A stretch of 64,000 bases of DNA from an uncultured Paraprevotella sp. (GCA_944321565.1 CALULT010000004.1:38369-102368); one strand, 5' to 3'; counted from the first letter of the stretch, positions 28,058 to 37,398 are shown. Program-made: numbers and translations. The notes: generated by a model not told the origin, from the sequence alone.

Positions 28058-28564
28058 TTACTTGTTGAACATGTACTTGCCGATCAGTTGCTGGATGTCG
28101 GCGGATGGTGTCTGGTGGGCCTTGCATACGTCCACGACATAGTCCGTGAGTCGGTCGGGCATGTCAGTGCATTTCTTCCACACGTCGTGGCGGTTCATCC
28201 ATTGCCCCGTGAACGTGTTCTTGTCCACCAGGTTGAGGTTGCCGTCGCGTCCCATCTCTGTATATTTGCCGTTCTTGAAGGTGTAGGTGCCGTATTCGTG
28301 CGGAAGTATCTGAAACTGGCCGTTCTTCAGTTTGACGACTTCCGCGCAGGCATATTCCCCGTTGGGGCGATATACTTTGATTTGGGTGTAGTCCACGCCG
28401 CACTTGACTTTGTCCTCGCCCTCATAATAGAAGGATTCCATGAGCCATACGCCATGCAGGTCTTCGTCGTTCACTTTTTGTTGGGCCATCAGTGTGCCGT
28501 TCCATAGGGTCAGCATGGCTGTCAATAGCCATGTCCCTGCTTTCTTTAGAAGATTCGTTTTCAT
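28058..28564 (-). CDS. DUF4488-like exported lipocalin-type protein
   Basis: This 168-residue protein has a signal peptide (MKTNLLKKAGTWLLTAMLTL, cleavage near LMAQQ). The mature part starts LHGVWLMESFYYEG and continues as short beta-strand blocks (YRPNGEYACAEV, YGTYTFKNGKYTE), the pattern I associate with DUF4488 small periplasmic beta-barrels. Function is unknown. An exact -7 box (28613-28620) lies upstream. The next gene upstream encodes a membrane regulator whose periplasmic part has a similar opening (LPGVWTLSKISFPDG), suggesting a functional link. Confidence 0.75.
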   Translation of the reverse strand: MKTNLLKKAGTWLLTAMLTLWNGTLMAQQKVNDEDLHGVWLMESFYYEGEDKVKCGVDYTQIKVYRPNGEYACAEVVKLKNGQFQILPHEYGTYTFKNGKYTEMGRDGNLNLVDKNTFTGQWMNRHDVWKKCTDMPDRLTDYVVDVCKAHQTPSADIQQLIGKYMFNK

Positions 28565-28612
28565 AACGTCATTTGTTTAAGAGGTGAATGGAATAAAATT
28601 GTTTCTCACGTT

Positions 28613-28620
28613 GCAAATTT
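28613..28620 (-). promoter_or_regulatory. -7 promoter element of the DUF4488 gene
   Basis: Minus-strand TAAATTTG fits TAnnTTTG exactly, about 50 bases before the ATG. No convincing -33 box. Confidence 0.5.
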
Positions 28621-28740
28621 ATTCTGCGCCTCTTTGTTTTCCAAGAAAACGGGTTGGCAAATGCTTGGCATCTTTGTGGCCCACCCAGCGGCGGGGAGGG
28701 AAAAGAGTTTGCAAAAACTTGGCAGGAGAAGATAACCGGC

Positions 28741-29790
28741 TTATAATGAGAGGATGAATTCATCCCAGTCCTTTGCACTTCCTTTTTGTTGGAACACCTT
28801 TTTATAAAGCCTGCTCCGGATGCTGCTGATGGTGCTGATGTCCTTGCAGAGGACACCGGCCATCTCGGACGGGGAGAAGCGGAGCTTGACGAGCAGGCAG
28901 ACACGGTGTTCCACGGCGGACATCTTGCACAAGCCGGACAGGCGGCGGACAAAGTCGGGATATACCGGCCTGATTTCCCGTTCCATCTCTTCCCATTCTT
29001 CGGGCTTGAGCGTCTCTCCGGCGGCGATGCGCCGTTGCAGACGGATGAAATAGTCGGACTGGAAAAAATCCTCTTCCACTTGTTTGAATGCGTTTGCCAC
29101 GACGGAAGGCCTCGCGGCCTGTTCTTCCGAGATCTTGGCCAGCTGCTGTTCGATTTGCCGTTTGCGGCGCGAGAGCCGGTGCAGATAATATAAGGTGAGA
29201 CAAACGGCCAGTATCAGTGCGGATGCCAGATAGGCTAGCCGGTGGTTGGTGGCCTGCAGTTCGCGTTCGGAGGTGGAGAGCACGTAGCGCATCACTTCGC
29301 CGTTGGCCTTCAGGCTGTCTCCCGCGATGATGTCGCGGATTTCCTTCATGCGGTTCTCGGTCATCCTGCGGTTGCGGTGCCAGGTGTAGAGCCGTCCTTG
29401 TCGCTGTATCACCAAGGTGGTGTCGTCCGGAAAGGTCAGCGGTCGCCGGAAGCCGTCCTCGAAATATAGAAATTCATGGTTGCCTTTGTAGATGATGTCG
29501 AAATCCCCCTTTCCGGTGGGGATGATGACGATGCCGGAAGGCGTGGAGAGCAGCTGGCAGTCGTAATACGTGGTGTCGCGCCCGAAGATGCGGCAATGTG
29601 TCATGCCTTCCGTGGGAAAGTGTTGCTGATGAATCCCGTCGGGGAAAGAAATCTTGGAAAGCGTCCACACGCCCGGCAGGCCGTACAATTCCGGTCGGGG
29701 CGTATGGTTGCGGCACCCCGTCAATCCTATCAGGAGACCAGCAATCCCTGTCAAGAGGATTATTCTGTGCATTCTATCTATTGGTTTCAT
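28741..29790 (-). CDS. Membrane-anchored sensor/regulator with LuxR-like C-terminal HTH
   Basis: The 349-residue product has four parts. An N-terminal lipoprotein-like signal (GLLIGLTGCRN) is followed by a lipocalin-like domain to about residue 175. A transmembrane helix lies near residues 185-205 (LAYLASALILAVCLTLYYL), then a coiled coil (RRKRQIEQQLAKISEEQA). The C-terminal helix-turn-helix (MSAVEHRVCLLVKLRFSPSE, then ISTISSIRSRLYKKVF) resembles LuxR-type domains of Bacteroidetes one-protein regulators. It probably senses an envelope signal and controls nearby genes; the DUF4488 gene downstream is the natural candidate. The ligand is unknown. Confidence 0.75.
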   Translation of the reverse strand: MKPIDRMHRIILLTGIAGLLIGLTGCRNHTPRPELYGLPGVWTLSKISFPDGIHQQHFPTEGMTHCRIFGRDTTYYDCQLLSTPSGIVIIPTGKGDFDIIYKGNHEFLYFEDGFRRPLTFPDDTTLVIQRQGRLYTWHRNRRMTENRMKEIRDIIAGDSLKANGEVMRYVLSTSERELQATNHRLAYLASALILAVCLTLYYLHRLSRRKRQIEQQLAKISEEQAARPSVVANAFKQVEEDFFQSDYFIRLQRRIAAGETLKPEEWEEMEREIRPVYPDFVRRLSGLCKMSAVEHRVCLLVKLRFSPSEMAGVLCKDISTISSIRSRLYKKVFQQKGSAKDWDEFILSL

Positions 29791-29819
29791 GTCACGGCCT
29801 CCTCCTCCCTGCGGGACTT

Positions 29820-31529
29820 TTACTCGCTGCCGGAGGCAGATGTCTGAGTGTTTTCTTCTTCCGCGAGCAGGTTCTTGGCCGTTTCGTCGCCCAATTCAGC
29901 GGCTTTGCGCAGGCTGGCCTGCCCTTCCTCGCGTTGTTTCACGGCCAGTTGGCAGATACCCATGAGCCGGTAGGCTTCGGCATAGCCGGGGTCGAGTTCC
30001 GTGGCGCGGCGGGCGGCCTTGATGGCCTCTTCAGGTTCGCCGATGCGGTAGAGCACCACGGCGCGTTCGGCGTGGTAGAGCGGTTCGTCGGGAGCCATGC
30101 GGATTGCGCGGTCAATATCATCCATGGCCTGCTGGAACATGCGGCATTGCATTTCTGCCTGTTCGCGCTGGTAGTAGAAGTGGGCGTTTACCTGGTCGCT
30201 CATGAGGTGGCCATATTCGTTGAGGTCGAGCACCGCCTCGCGGTAGCGTTTCAGGGAGAGCAGGGTGCCCGCGCGATCCAGCAAGGCGGGTGCGGCATCT
30301 TTCATGTAGGGCTTGGTGAAGCAGGCCACGGCACTGTCTTGCAGCGCAAGCACCTGCAACGTGTCGGCACCTGCCATGCGTTTACACTGGGCGGCATAGC
30401 GGAAGATGTCGGCCGAGCGCATGTTGGTTTCCTTGAGAGAGAGGAACTTCTCGCAGGCTTGTTCGTAGTCTTTGAGCGCATAGAGGACGTTGGCTTCCTG
30501 TTGCACGTAGAGCGGGAGCGGGTTCAGCGCGTAGGCTTCGCGTACAAAGGCAAGGGATTTTTGGAAATCCCAGTCCTTGTAGGGCTGGTAGCCCGGACGG
30601 AGGTTCAGCTCGTAGAGCAGTTTGCTGAGCGTGTAATAAGTTTCGTCTTTCTTCTCCGCTACGTCGAGGGCTTTTTCCAGGTCGCCTTCGGCTGCGGCGT
30701 AATTTCCGTGGGCCATGTAGAAGTCAGCCCTTTGGGTGTAGGCGTCACTGCTTTCGGGAAACAGGGCGGCGTATTCGTCCAAATACCGCCCGTAGGTGGA
30801 AGAGTCGCACCGCGCTGCCATCATGAAGAGGAAGGTGCGCGCGTCGCTTTCCTCGGTGGGGAGGGCTTTGCGGATGCCGATGGCGTTCAGGTCGTCGTTG
30901 CCTGCGGAAAGTCCGTCGGTAGCCAACGAGTTGCCGTAGGCCACGCTGATGGCATACGATGTGGCTTCCGCGCTTTCAGCCTTGCGTTGTATCATGCCCA
31001 GCACTTCGCCTTCTTCGTCCATGACAGGGCTGTTCAGGTATTTTCCATCGATTTGCCGCCCCAAGGTGTAGTAGCCATATTCTTCTTCAAATTTTTGAAT
31101 GTCGAATAGCGTGTCGTTCAGGCAGGTCTGGTCTTCCTTCGTGGGGTAGGGGAGCACGTAAACGTGCTCTTTTTTTACGCCCAAACGGCCGGAGATGTTG
31201 AGAGCCGGGGTTTTCTTTTCCGTCTTCACGCGGAATTTCACGATGTCATAGAGCGAACTGGCACCGAGGATGGCATCCACTTCGTATTCTTTGCCGTCCG
31301 CGCAGACCACTTTGGCTTTTTGGGCGCGTTTGAACAGTTCGAAGTCGGCCAGGGCCGTGCCGTCTTCTCCGATGAAAAAGCCGCTGCCCGATTGCAGCAT
31401 TTGGCCTTGTCCATCCAAGGTCATGACAGTGATTTGCGCCTTGGCGGCCTTTTTGAACCATTTGGGATTTTGTGCGTGGAGGCAGCCTGTGGCAAGCAGG
31501 GCGGCCAGTATGAAGATTGTCTTTTTCAT
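29820..31529 (-). CDS. TPR protein with degenerate trypsin-like N-terminal domain
   Basis: This 569-residue exported protein has a signal peptide (MKKTIFILAALLATGCLHAQ). Residues 30-200 follow the fold of trypsin-like peptidases (SGSGFFIGEDGTALADFELF, YDIVKF), but the usual catalytic His is absent (ADFELF) and the GNSGGPV-type serine block reads GKYLNSPV. It is therefore probably not a protease. From about residue 250 several TPR units follow, the clearest near the end (APDEPLYHAERAVVLYRIGE, DPGYAEAYRLMG). Its start overlaps the recN stop by 4 bases (ATGA), so it is the last gene of the dnaN-recN run. Confidence 0.78.
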   Translation of the reverse strand: MKKTIFILAALLATGCLHAQNPKWFKKAAKAQITVMTLDGQGQMLQSGSGFFIGEDGTALADFELFKRAQKAKVVCADGKEYEVDAILGASSLYDIVKFRVKTEKKTPALNISGRLGVKKEHVYVLPYPTKEDQTCLNDTLFDIQKFEEEYGYYTLGRQIDGKYLNSPVMDEEGEVLGMIQRKAESAEATSYAISVAYGNSLATDGLSAGNDDLNAIGIRKALPTEESDARTFLFMMAARCDSSTYGRYLDEYAALFPESSDAYTQRADFYMAHGNYAAAEGDLEKALDVAEKKDETYYTLSKLLYELNLRPGYQPYKDWDFQKSLAFVREAYALNPLPLYVQQEANVLYALKDYEQACEKFLSLKETNMRSADIFRYAAQCKRMAGADTLQVLALQDSAVACFTKPYMKDAAPALLDRAGTLLSLKRYREAVLDLNEYGHLMSDQVNAHFYYQREQAEMQCRMFQQAMDDIDRAIRMAPDEPLYHAERAVVLYRIGEPEEAIKAARRATELDPGYAEAYRLMGICQLAVKQREEGQASLRKAAELGDETAKNLLAEEENTQTSASGSE

Positions 31530-33196
31530 TTGTGTTGTGGGTTAAGTAATGCTTTGGCATTGTCGATGGCCGCTTCGGTCAGGGTGGCCCCGCTGAGCAT
31601 GTGGGCGATTTCCTCCACGCGGCCTTGTTCGTCGAGGCGGACGATGTGGCTGGCCGTGCCCTCCGGGCGGTCTTCCTTATATACTTTATAATGTGTGGTG
31701 CCGAGGGCTGCGATTTGGGGCAGGTGGGTGATGCTGATGACCTGGCGGTTTCTGGCTCCCATTTCCTGCATGATGCGGGCCATCTTTTCCGCGATGCTGC
31801 CGGACACGCCCGTGTCTATCTCGTCGAAGATGATGGTGGGGAGCTTGACGGCACCCGAAATCATGGCTTTCAGCGACAGCATGACACGGGCGATTTCGCC
31901 ACCCGAGGCCACTTGGGCGATGGGCTGTAGCTGCCCGTTCCGGTTGGCACTGAACAGGAAGTTGATTTTGTCCGCTCCCGTCTCGTCCGGTTCCTCTTTC
32001 GGGGCCAGCTCAACCTTGAACTGCACGTTGGGAATGCCCATCGGGATGAGCCTTTCCCGCATCTGTATCTCGGTTTGCGCGGCGGATTTTCTGCGCAAGG
32101 CCGTGAGCCGGGCGGCTTGTGCGCACATGGCTTCGCGGGTCTTGTCCCTTTCGGCCTGCAGGGCCTGCAGGTGTGCGTCGCTGTGGGCTATGGAGTCCAG
32201 TTTCCTGCGGCAATCGTCCGCGATGGAGAGAAGCTCGTCCACCGTGTCCACGCGATGTTTTTGTTCCAGGTCGTAAATGGTGTTGAGTCGTTCGGTGACA
32301 TAGTCCAGCCGTTCGGGGTTGAATTCGGTTTGTTCCGCGCGTCCTGAGATTTCCCCCGCCAGGTCTTTCAGTTCGATGTAGCACGACTCCATGCGCGTGG
32401 CCAGCTCGTTGCCGTCGGGATAAGCCTTGGCGAGGCCTGCCAGCAGGTGGCGGGCTTCCTTCAGTGCGTCGAGGATGCCGTTCTGGTCGTTGTCGAGCAT
32501 CTGCCCGGTTTGGTAGAGCACCTGTTTGATTTCCTCGGCGTGGGAGAGCAGTTCCTGTTCCTTTTCCAGCTCTTCCTGTTCGCCGCTTTTCAAGGCCGCG
32601 TTGTCCAGCTGTTCCAATTGGAAGGCGAGATAGTCCTCTTCTTCGCGGGCTTTTTCGGCTTCCTGTTGTGCTTGCCGAAGTGTTTTCTCTGCCGTTTTGT
32701 AGGTCGAATAACATTCCTTGTAGCGTTGGAGCTCTTCTTTGTCGCGGGCGAGGATGTCGATGACTTTGAGTTGGAAGTTCTCCTTGTTCAGCAACAAGTT
32801 CTGGTGCTGCGAATGCACGTCGATGAGCATTTCGCCCAGCTCCTTGAGTTGGGCGACGGAAGCCGGGGTGTCGTTGATGAAGGCACGGCTTTTGCCCGCC
32901 GCCGTGATTTCACGACGGACGATGCATTCCTTTCCGTCGAACTCCAGGTCGTTCCGTGTGAAGAAGTCCTCCATCCCGTAGGCACTGAGGTCGAAGGTGG
33001 CTTCAATGACACATTTCGGTGCGCCGTTCTTGATGGCCTTGCTGTCGGCGCGCTGTCCAAGCAGCAGGCCGATGGCACCGAGGATGATGGATTTTCCCGC
33101 GCCGGTCTCGCCGGTGATGACGGAAAAGCCCGGTTCGAAGCGGATGTCCAACGTGTCTATGAGGGCATAGTTTTGTATGAATAGCGATTTCAGCAT
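31526..33196 (-). CDS. recN: DNA repair protein RecN
   Basis: This 556-residue SMC-like ATPase acts in recombinational repair of double-strand breaks. The frame is open to 33544, but the part before MLKSLFIQNYALIDTLDIRF is composition noise overlapping the DUF4835 gene; ATG 33196 matches the family start. Walker A is GETGAGKS (about residues 30-37). Long coiled coils occupy the middle (QAQQEAEKAREEEDYLAFQL). The C-terminal head carries the signature block VASGGEIARVMLSLK and Walker B TIIFDEIDTGVSG. Length matches the family (about 550). Confidence 0.96.
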   Translation of the reverse strand: MLKSLFIQNYALIDTLDIRFEPGFSVITGETGAGKSIILGAIGLLLGQRADSKAIKNGAPKCVIEATFDLSAYGMEDFFTRNDLEFDGKECIVRREITAAGKSRAFINDTPASVAQLKELGEMLIDVHSQHQNLLLNKENFQLKVIDILARDKEELQRYKECYSTYKTAEKTLRQAQQEAEKAREEEDYLAFQLEQLDNAALKSGEQEELEKEQELLSHAEEIKQVLYQTGQMLDNDQNGILDALKEARHLLAGLAKAYPDGNELATRMESCYIELKDLAGEISGRAEQTEFNPERLDYVTERLNTIYDLEQKHRVDTVDELLSIADDCRRKLDSIAHSDAHLQALQAERDKTREAMCAQAARLTALRRKSAAQTEIQMRERLIPMGIPNVQFKVELAPKEEPDETGADKINFLFSANRNGQLQPIAQVASGGEIARVMLSLKAMISGAVKLPTIIFDEIDTGVSGSIAEKMARIMQEMGARNRQVISITHLPQIAALGTTHYKVYKEDRPEGTASHIVRLDEQGRVEEIAHMLSGATLTEAAIDNAKALLNPQHK

Positions 33197-33200
33197 GTTC

Positions 33201-34127
33201 CTATTTCCTGAGTTTTTCCCAATAATTGCTTTGCGAGGCGTTGATGGCGAACACGATGTCATAGACTTTTTCGCGCTCTTCCGCCGTGCCCCGGCCGCTG
33301 TAGATGTTGACCAGTTCGTCGCGCTTGATGTCCGTGAAGATGACGGGCAACTGGCTGAGGGTCTTTTGGTCGCGGGCTTGTTTGAGCATTTCGATGGATT
33401 CGGTGATGGCCAGCCGTGCCGTGTCGGTGTTTTCCGCCATGCGGTCCAGTCCGAGCCGATGGTATTTGTATTCCAGTTGCCGGAGCGGTTCCATGGCGCC
33501 GTCCAGATAGTCGTTGATGAGGGCGAAGCGGTTGCGGTTGTCATCGAAGGCTTTCCAGCCCGCGTAGCCCAGGTTCTGCGAGTTGTTGGCCACGTCCATG
33601 GCCATTTGCAACACGTCCGTGCCGCCGAGAGGAGCCATGGTGTCCATGTCCAGCCCGATGATGAGATAGGCGTAATAGGCGATGACAGCCGTCAGGTTGT
33701 TATCGACTTGTTCCGGGCGGAACTCCAATTGGTCGAATTGCTGGAAAGTGAAATTGAAGTCCTCGTCCTGGAAATTGAACACCGTGGTCGTGTAGTTGGA
33801 ATTATACACCGGACGGCTGCTTTGCACCTGTATGGTGCCGGTGAAGGAGTTGTCCGTGTCGCTGTAGGTTTTCAGCGTGATGCTGAACGTGCAGTTGATG
33901 CGTTCCTTTTCCTCGTATTGCATGTCGGTCCACTGCCGTTCATTGATGAAGGCCGTCAGCGAGTTTTGCAGGGCTTCGAACACGGCTTCCGTCGTGTTCG
34001 AAATCTGTTGGCGGTTGATGGTCACCTTGGCGTTAAGCTCTTGGGAGTGTGCCGGGATTGTGAAACATGCCGCCATTGCGACAAAAGCGGTAAGGCGCCG
34101 GGTGATGTGGCTGAAGGTCTTGCGCAT
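33201..34127 (-). CDS. DUF4835-family exported protein
   Basis: This 308-residue protein has a signal peptide ending in IPAHSQELNAKVTIN, the usual start of DUF4835 proteins, which are nearly universal in Bacteroidetes and sit between coaBC and recN. Further family blocks are QWTDMQYEEKERINC, FQDEDFNFTFQQFDQLEF and NLTAVIAYYAYLIIGLD. Function is unknown; its conserved place suggests envelope biogenesis or gliding-related roles in some lineages. It begins 13 bases after the coaBC stop and ends 4 bases before recN. Confidence 0.9.
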   Translation of the reverse strand: MRKTFSHITRRLTAFVAMAACFTIPAHSQELNAKVTINRQQISNTTEAVFEALQNSLTAFINERQWTDMQYEEKERINCTFSITLKTYSDTDNSFTGTIQVQSSRPVYNSNYTTTVFNFQDEDFNFTFQQFDQLEFRPEQVDNNLTAVIAYYAYLIIGLDMDTMAPLGGTDVLQMAMDVANNSQNLGYAGWKAFDDNRNRFALINDYLDGAMEPLRQLEYKYHRLGLDRMAENTDTARLAITESIEMLKQARDQKTLSQLPVIFTDIKRDELVNIYSGRGTAEEREKVYDIVFAINASQSNYWEKLRK

Positions 34128-34140
34128 GTTGTATTCTGCT

Positions 34141-35352
34141 TTAGAATAGGGATGAAAGCTTGTCGATGATGTCCTCGGCCACTTCTTTTTTGTCTTTCAA
34201 AGGATAGGCGAAAGTGTCGGTCGGCGTGAGGATGGTCACCTTGTTGGTGTCGTGGCGGAAGCCCGCCCCTTCGTCGTTCAAGGAGTTGAGCACGATGAAG
34301 TCCAGGTTTTTCCGCGCCATTTTCTCGCGGGCATGCGACAGCTCGTCGTGGGTTTCCAAGGCGAAGCCCACGAGTTTCTGCCCTTCGTGTTTCATTTCAC
34401 CGAGAGCCTGCGCGATGTCGCGGGTCGGTTTCAACCGGAGGAGGAGCCCGTCGCCTTCCCGTTTGATTTTTTGGTCGGCTATATGTTCAGGAGTGAAGTC
34501 CGCCACGGCGGCACAAAGTATGGCCGCGTCCGTCTGCGGGAAACGTGCGGTGGCCTCGCGGTGCATGTCCGCAGCCGATTCCACGTCAATCTTCCGGATG
34601 GCGGGATGGTGGCATTGCAAGGCCGTGGGGCCGCAGACGAGGGTGACTTCCGCGCCCCGTCCCGCACATGCTTCGGCCAGTGCGAAGCCCATCTTGCCCG
34701 AAGAGTAGTTGCCGATGAAGCGCACGGGATCTATTTTCTCGTATGTCGGGCCGGCGGTAATCAGTATCTTTTTCCCTTGAAGGTCTTGCCTTTGGGCGAA
34801 ATGCCGTTCCAGCACACGGATGATGTTTTCCGGTTCTTCCATGCGTCCCTTGCCCTCCAGGTGGCTGGCCAGTTCACCGCTTGTCGGTTCGATAATGTGG
34901 TTGCCGAAGCTGCGGAGTTGTCGCAGGTTTTGTTGTGTGGTGGGGTGGGCGAACATGTCGAGGTCCATGGCCGGGGCGACAAACACAGGGGCTTTCATGG
35001 ACAGGTAGGTGGTGATGAGCATGTTGTCGGCGATGCCGTGCGCCATCTTGCCGATGGTGGAGGCCGTGGCCGGGGCTACGACCATGGCATCGGCCCATAG
35101 TCCGAGGGCTACGTGGCTGTGCCAACTGCCGTCCCGTTGGGAGAAAAATTCACTGATGACGGGTTTGCTGGTCAGGGCGGAAAGCGTGATGGGCGTGATG
35201 AACTCCTTTCCGGCGGGGGTGATGACGACCTGCACTTCGGCCCCCCGTTTGATGAGGCCGCGGATGAGGTAGCAAGCTTTGTAGGCCGCGATGCTGCCCG
35301 TGATGCCTAATACGATTTTTTTCCCTTTGAGTGTGTCCATGCCGCGTGTCAT
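34141..35352 (-). CDS. coaBC: Bifunctional phosphopantothenoylcysteine synthetase/decarboxylase
   Basis: This 403-residue enzyme performs two steps of CoA synthesis. The N-terminal CoaC flavoprotein (residues 5-185) has GITGSIAAYKA, the active-site His block WHSHVALGLWAD and the substrate loop APAMDLDMF. The C-terminal CoaB domain (from about 195) has ITAGPTYEKIDPVRFIGN and the lysine-containing KIKREG block. ATG 35352 overlaps the stop of the upstream exonuclease as ATGA; ATG 35340 (MDTLKGKK) is an alternative. Length is standard. Confidence 0.95.
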   Translation of the reverse strand: MTRGMDTLKGKKIVLGITGSIAAYKACYLIRGLIKRGAEVQVVITPAGKEFITPITLSALTSKPVISEFFSQRDGSWHSHVALGLWADAMVVAPATASTIGKMAHGIADNMLITTYLSMKAPVFVAPAMDLDMFAHPTTQQNLRQLRSFGNHIIEPTSGELASHLEGKGRMEEPENIIRVLERHFAQRQDLQGKKILITAGPTYEKIDPVRFIGNYSSGKMGFALAEACAGRGAEVTLVCGPTALQCHHPAIRKIDVESAADMHREATARFPQTDAAILCAAVADFTPEHIADQKIKREGDGLLLRLKPTRDIAQALGEMKHEGQKLVGFALETHDELSHAREKMARKNLDFIVLNSLNDEGAGFRHDTNKVTILTPTDTFAYPLKDKKEVAEDIIDKLSSLF

Positions 35353-36116
35353 TTGTTCATCTCCAACCGGATTTGGGTCAGGATTTGTTTGGTGTTGCGG
35401 GCAAAGTCGCCTTGCAGGATCCAGCTGTAATAGCCCGGGTCGGTGCGGAGCACGTCGGTGACTTTCTTTCCCTTGTATTTCCCGAAATTGAAAACGACTT
35501 CGTGCTGTTCGTTGTAAATCATGCGCCCGGCGAAGTCCACGTTGTCCGTCATGCGTGAGAATTCGGACAGGAACGCCACATCGTTTTGCAGGTCGTCGGG
35601 GTAGTGGTCCAGCTGCGCCATGAGCACTTCGTAAGTGGCGCGGGTGTCGGCCAATGCGGTGTGGGCGTTTTCGAGGTCTTTCCCGCAGTAGAACTTGTAG
35701 GCGGCACTCAGTGTGCGGCGTTCCAGCTTGTGATAGATGTTTTGCACGTCGATGAACTTTCGTTTGCGCAGGTCGATGTCAATGCCTGCTCTCAGAAATT
35801 CTTCGACGAGCATGGGCACGTCGAAGCGGTTGGAGTTGAAACCGGCGAAGTCGCAACCTTTGATGGTGTTGGCCAATTCCTGCGCGATTTGTTTGAACGT
35901 GGGACAGTCGGCCACGTCCTTGTCATAAATTCCGTGGATGGCCGACGAACTCTCCGGAATGTGCATTTCCGGGTTGATGCGCATGCTCTTCGACTCCTCG
36001 TTGCCGTTGGGATGCACTTTGATGTAGCACAGTTCCACAATGCGGTCTGTGGTGATGTTGATGCCCGTGGTCTCCAGGTCGAAGAACACGATGGGATTTT
36101 TCAGGTTCAGTTTCAT
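35349..36116 (-). CDS. DEDDh 3'-5' exonuclease (Pol III epsilon-like)
   Basis: This 255-residue protein has the exonuclease motifs FFDLETTG (ExoI, Asp and Glu), GFNSNRFDVPML (ExoII) and ENAHTALADTRAT (ExoIIIe with the DEDDh His). The C-terminal part (FNFGKYKGKKVTDVL, about residues 210-225) is a short extension common in Bacteroidetes versions. It may act as a proofreading subunit or repair nuclease. It lies 11 bases after dnaN, fitting a replication role. Confidence 0.9.
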   Translation of the reverse strand: MKLNLKNPIVFFDLETTGINITTDRIVELCYIKVHPNGNEESKSMRINPEMHIPESSSAIHGIYDKDVADCPTFKQIAQELANTIKGCDFAGFNSNRFDVPMLVEEFLRAGIDIDLRKRKFIDVQNIYHKLERRTLSAAYKFYCGKDLENAHTALADTRATYEVLMAQLDHYPDDLQNDVAFLSEFSRMTDNVDFAGRMIYNEQHEVVFNFGKYKGKKVTDVLRTDPGYYSWILQGDFARNTKQILTQIRLEMNK

Positions 36117-36127
36117 ACACGCGGCGA

Positions 36128-37252
36128 TTAGTCGTTAAGCATCATGGGCATCAGCAGCATCAGCAAGTCTTCGTTCTCTTCTTGTTCGGCAGGAACGATG
36201 ACACCTGCGCGGCTTGGGTCGGCCAGTTCGATGACCACGTTTTCACTGTTGATGTTGTTCAGTATGTCAATCAGGTAAGTGCCCTTGAACCCGATGTTCA
36301 TCGGCATGCCTGCATATTCGCATGCGACATGTTCCTCGGCAGAGGTGGAAAAGTCAATGTCTTGGCCGGAAACAGTCAGGTCATTGTTCTCCAGGTGCAG
36401 TTTGATGAGGGCGATGCTTTGGTTGGCGAAGACAAGCACCCGCTTCAGCGCACTCAGCAGTGCAATCCGGTCCACGGTGATGCGGAACGGGTTATTGTTC
36501 GGGATGACGGAATTGTAATTTGGGAACCGTCCTTCAATGAGCCGGCACGTGAGCTTTGACGAGGACATTGTAGCCACGGCATTGCGGTTTCCGAATTTGA
36601 GGCTTACGGAATCGGTTTCTTTCGGAAGAAGGTTCCTTAGCAGCAAGGCTGGTTTTTTAGGCAAGATGAATGAGGCCGGCTGCGGGTTTTGTACGTCAAG
36701 CCTTTTGTCGCGCACGAGTTTGCTCCCGTCTGTGGTGACGAAAGTCAGGCTGTCTGGCTGCAGGTCGAAATAGATGCCATTCATCACCGGGCGCAATTCA
36801 TCTTCAGCTGCGGCGAAAAGGGAATGGTTGATGCCGTTGAGCAGGATGTCGGCCGGGAGGTTTATCGTCGTCATTTCGTCTTCCTCTACGCCTATTTCCG
36901 GATATTCTTCCGCATTCTGCCCCATGATGCTGAAATGCCCGTTCTGATAAGTTGCGGAAATTTCCATGTTGTCGGGGTTGATGTCAAACACCAGTGGCTG
37001 GTCTGCGATTTCTTTCATCGAATCCTGGATGGTCTTGGCATTGATGCAGAAGCGCATTGCACCACCGCTTTCTATCAGTTCCATCCATGTCACCAGTGTG
37101 GTTTCGCTGTCTGAGGCCGTGATGGTCAACGTTTTGTCATGGATGTCAAACAAGAAGCAGTCAAGAGCCGGTAGTGTGTTTTTGGAGTTTATGACGCGTC
37201 CTATGGTTTGTAGCCGACTAAAGAGTTCGGCACTGGAAACAATAAATTTCAT
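36128..37252 (-). CDS. dnaN: DNA polymerase III beta sliding clamp
   Basis: This 374-residue protein has the normal clamp length and three repeated domains. It starts MKFIVSSAELFSRLQTIGRV, with domain blocks NTLPALDCFLFD, RPVMNGIYFDLQPDSLTFV and, at the end, VIVPAEQEENEDLLMLLMPM (the family motif preceding the C-terminus). The protein encircles DNA and tethers polymerases and repair enzymes. It heads a minus-strand run through exonuclease, coaBC, DUF4835, recN and a TPR gene. A clear promoter is at 37280-37311. Confidence 0.97.
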   Translation of the reverse strand: MKFIVSSAELFSRLQTIGRVINSKNTLPALDCFLFDIHDKTLTITASDSETTLVTWMELIESGGAMRFCINAKTIQDSMKEIADQPLVFDINPDNMEISATYQNGHFSIMGQNAEEYPEIGVEEDEMTTINLPADILLNGINHSLFAAAEDELRPVMNGIYFDLQPDSLTFVTTDGSKLVRDKRLDVQNPQPASFILPKKPALLLRNLLPKETDSVSLKFGNRNAVATMSSSKLTCRLIEGRFPNYNSVIPNNNPFRITVDRIALLSALKRVLVFANQSIALIKLHLENNDLTVSGQDIDFSTSAEEHVACEYAGMPMNIGFKGTYLIDILNNINSENVVIELADPSRAGVIVPAEQEENEDLLMLLMPMMLND

Positions 37253-37279
37253 GTTGTCGCTTTTTTATGATTCTAACCA

Positions 37280-37311
37280 CAAAAATACGGATTTAAGAGG
37301 AACGGAACAAA
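37280..37311 (-). promoter_or_regulatory. dnaN promoter
   Basis: Minus strand TTTG (37308-37311), 20 bases, TATTTTTG (37280-37287): both boxes fit the Bacteroidetes consensus. Transcription would begin near 37273, about 20 bases before the ATG. Confidence 0.65.
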
Positions 37312-37398
37312 AAAAATAATTTAAAAATCAATGGCAACCGGAAAATAAGTTGTAATTTCGCGGCACTTATTTATTCATCAACAGATAAAAGCAACAAT

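Noticed and set aside
27969-28127. N-terminal extension of the beta-barrel remnant
   Set aside because: Overlaps the DUF4488 gene and has no barrel-like pattern.
29598-31109. 503-residue plus-strand ORF opposite the TPR protein
   Set aside because: Antisense shadow; the minus-strand TPR and signal-peptide patterns are real.
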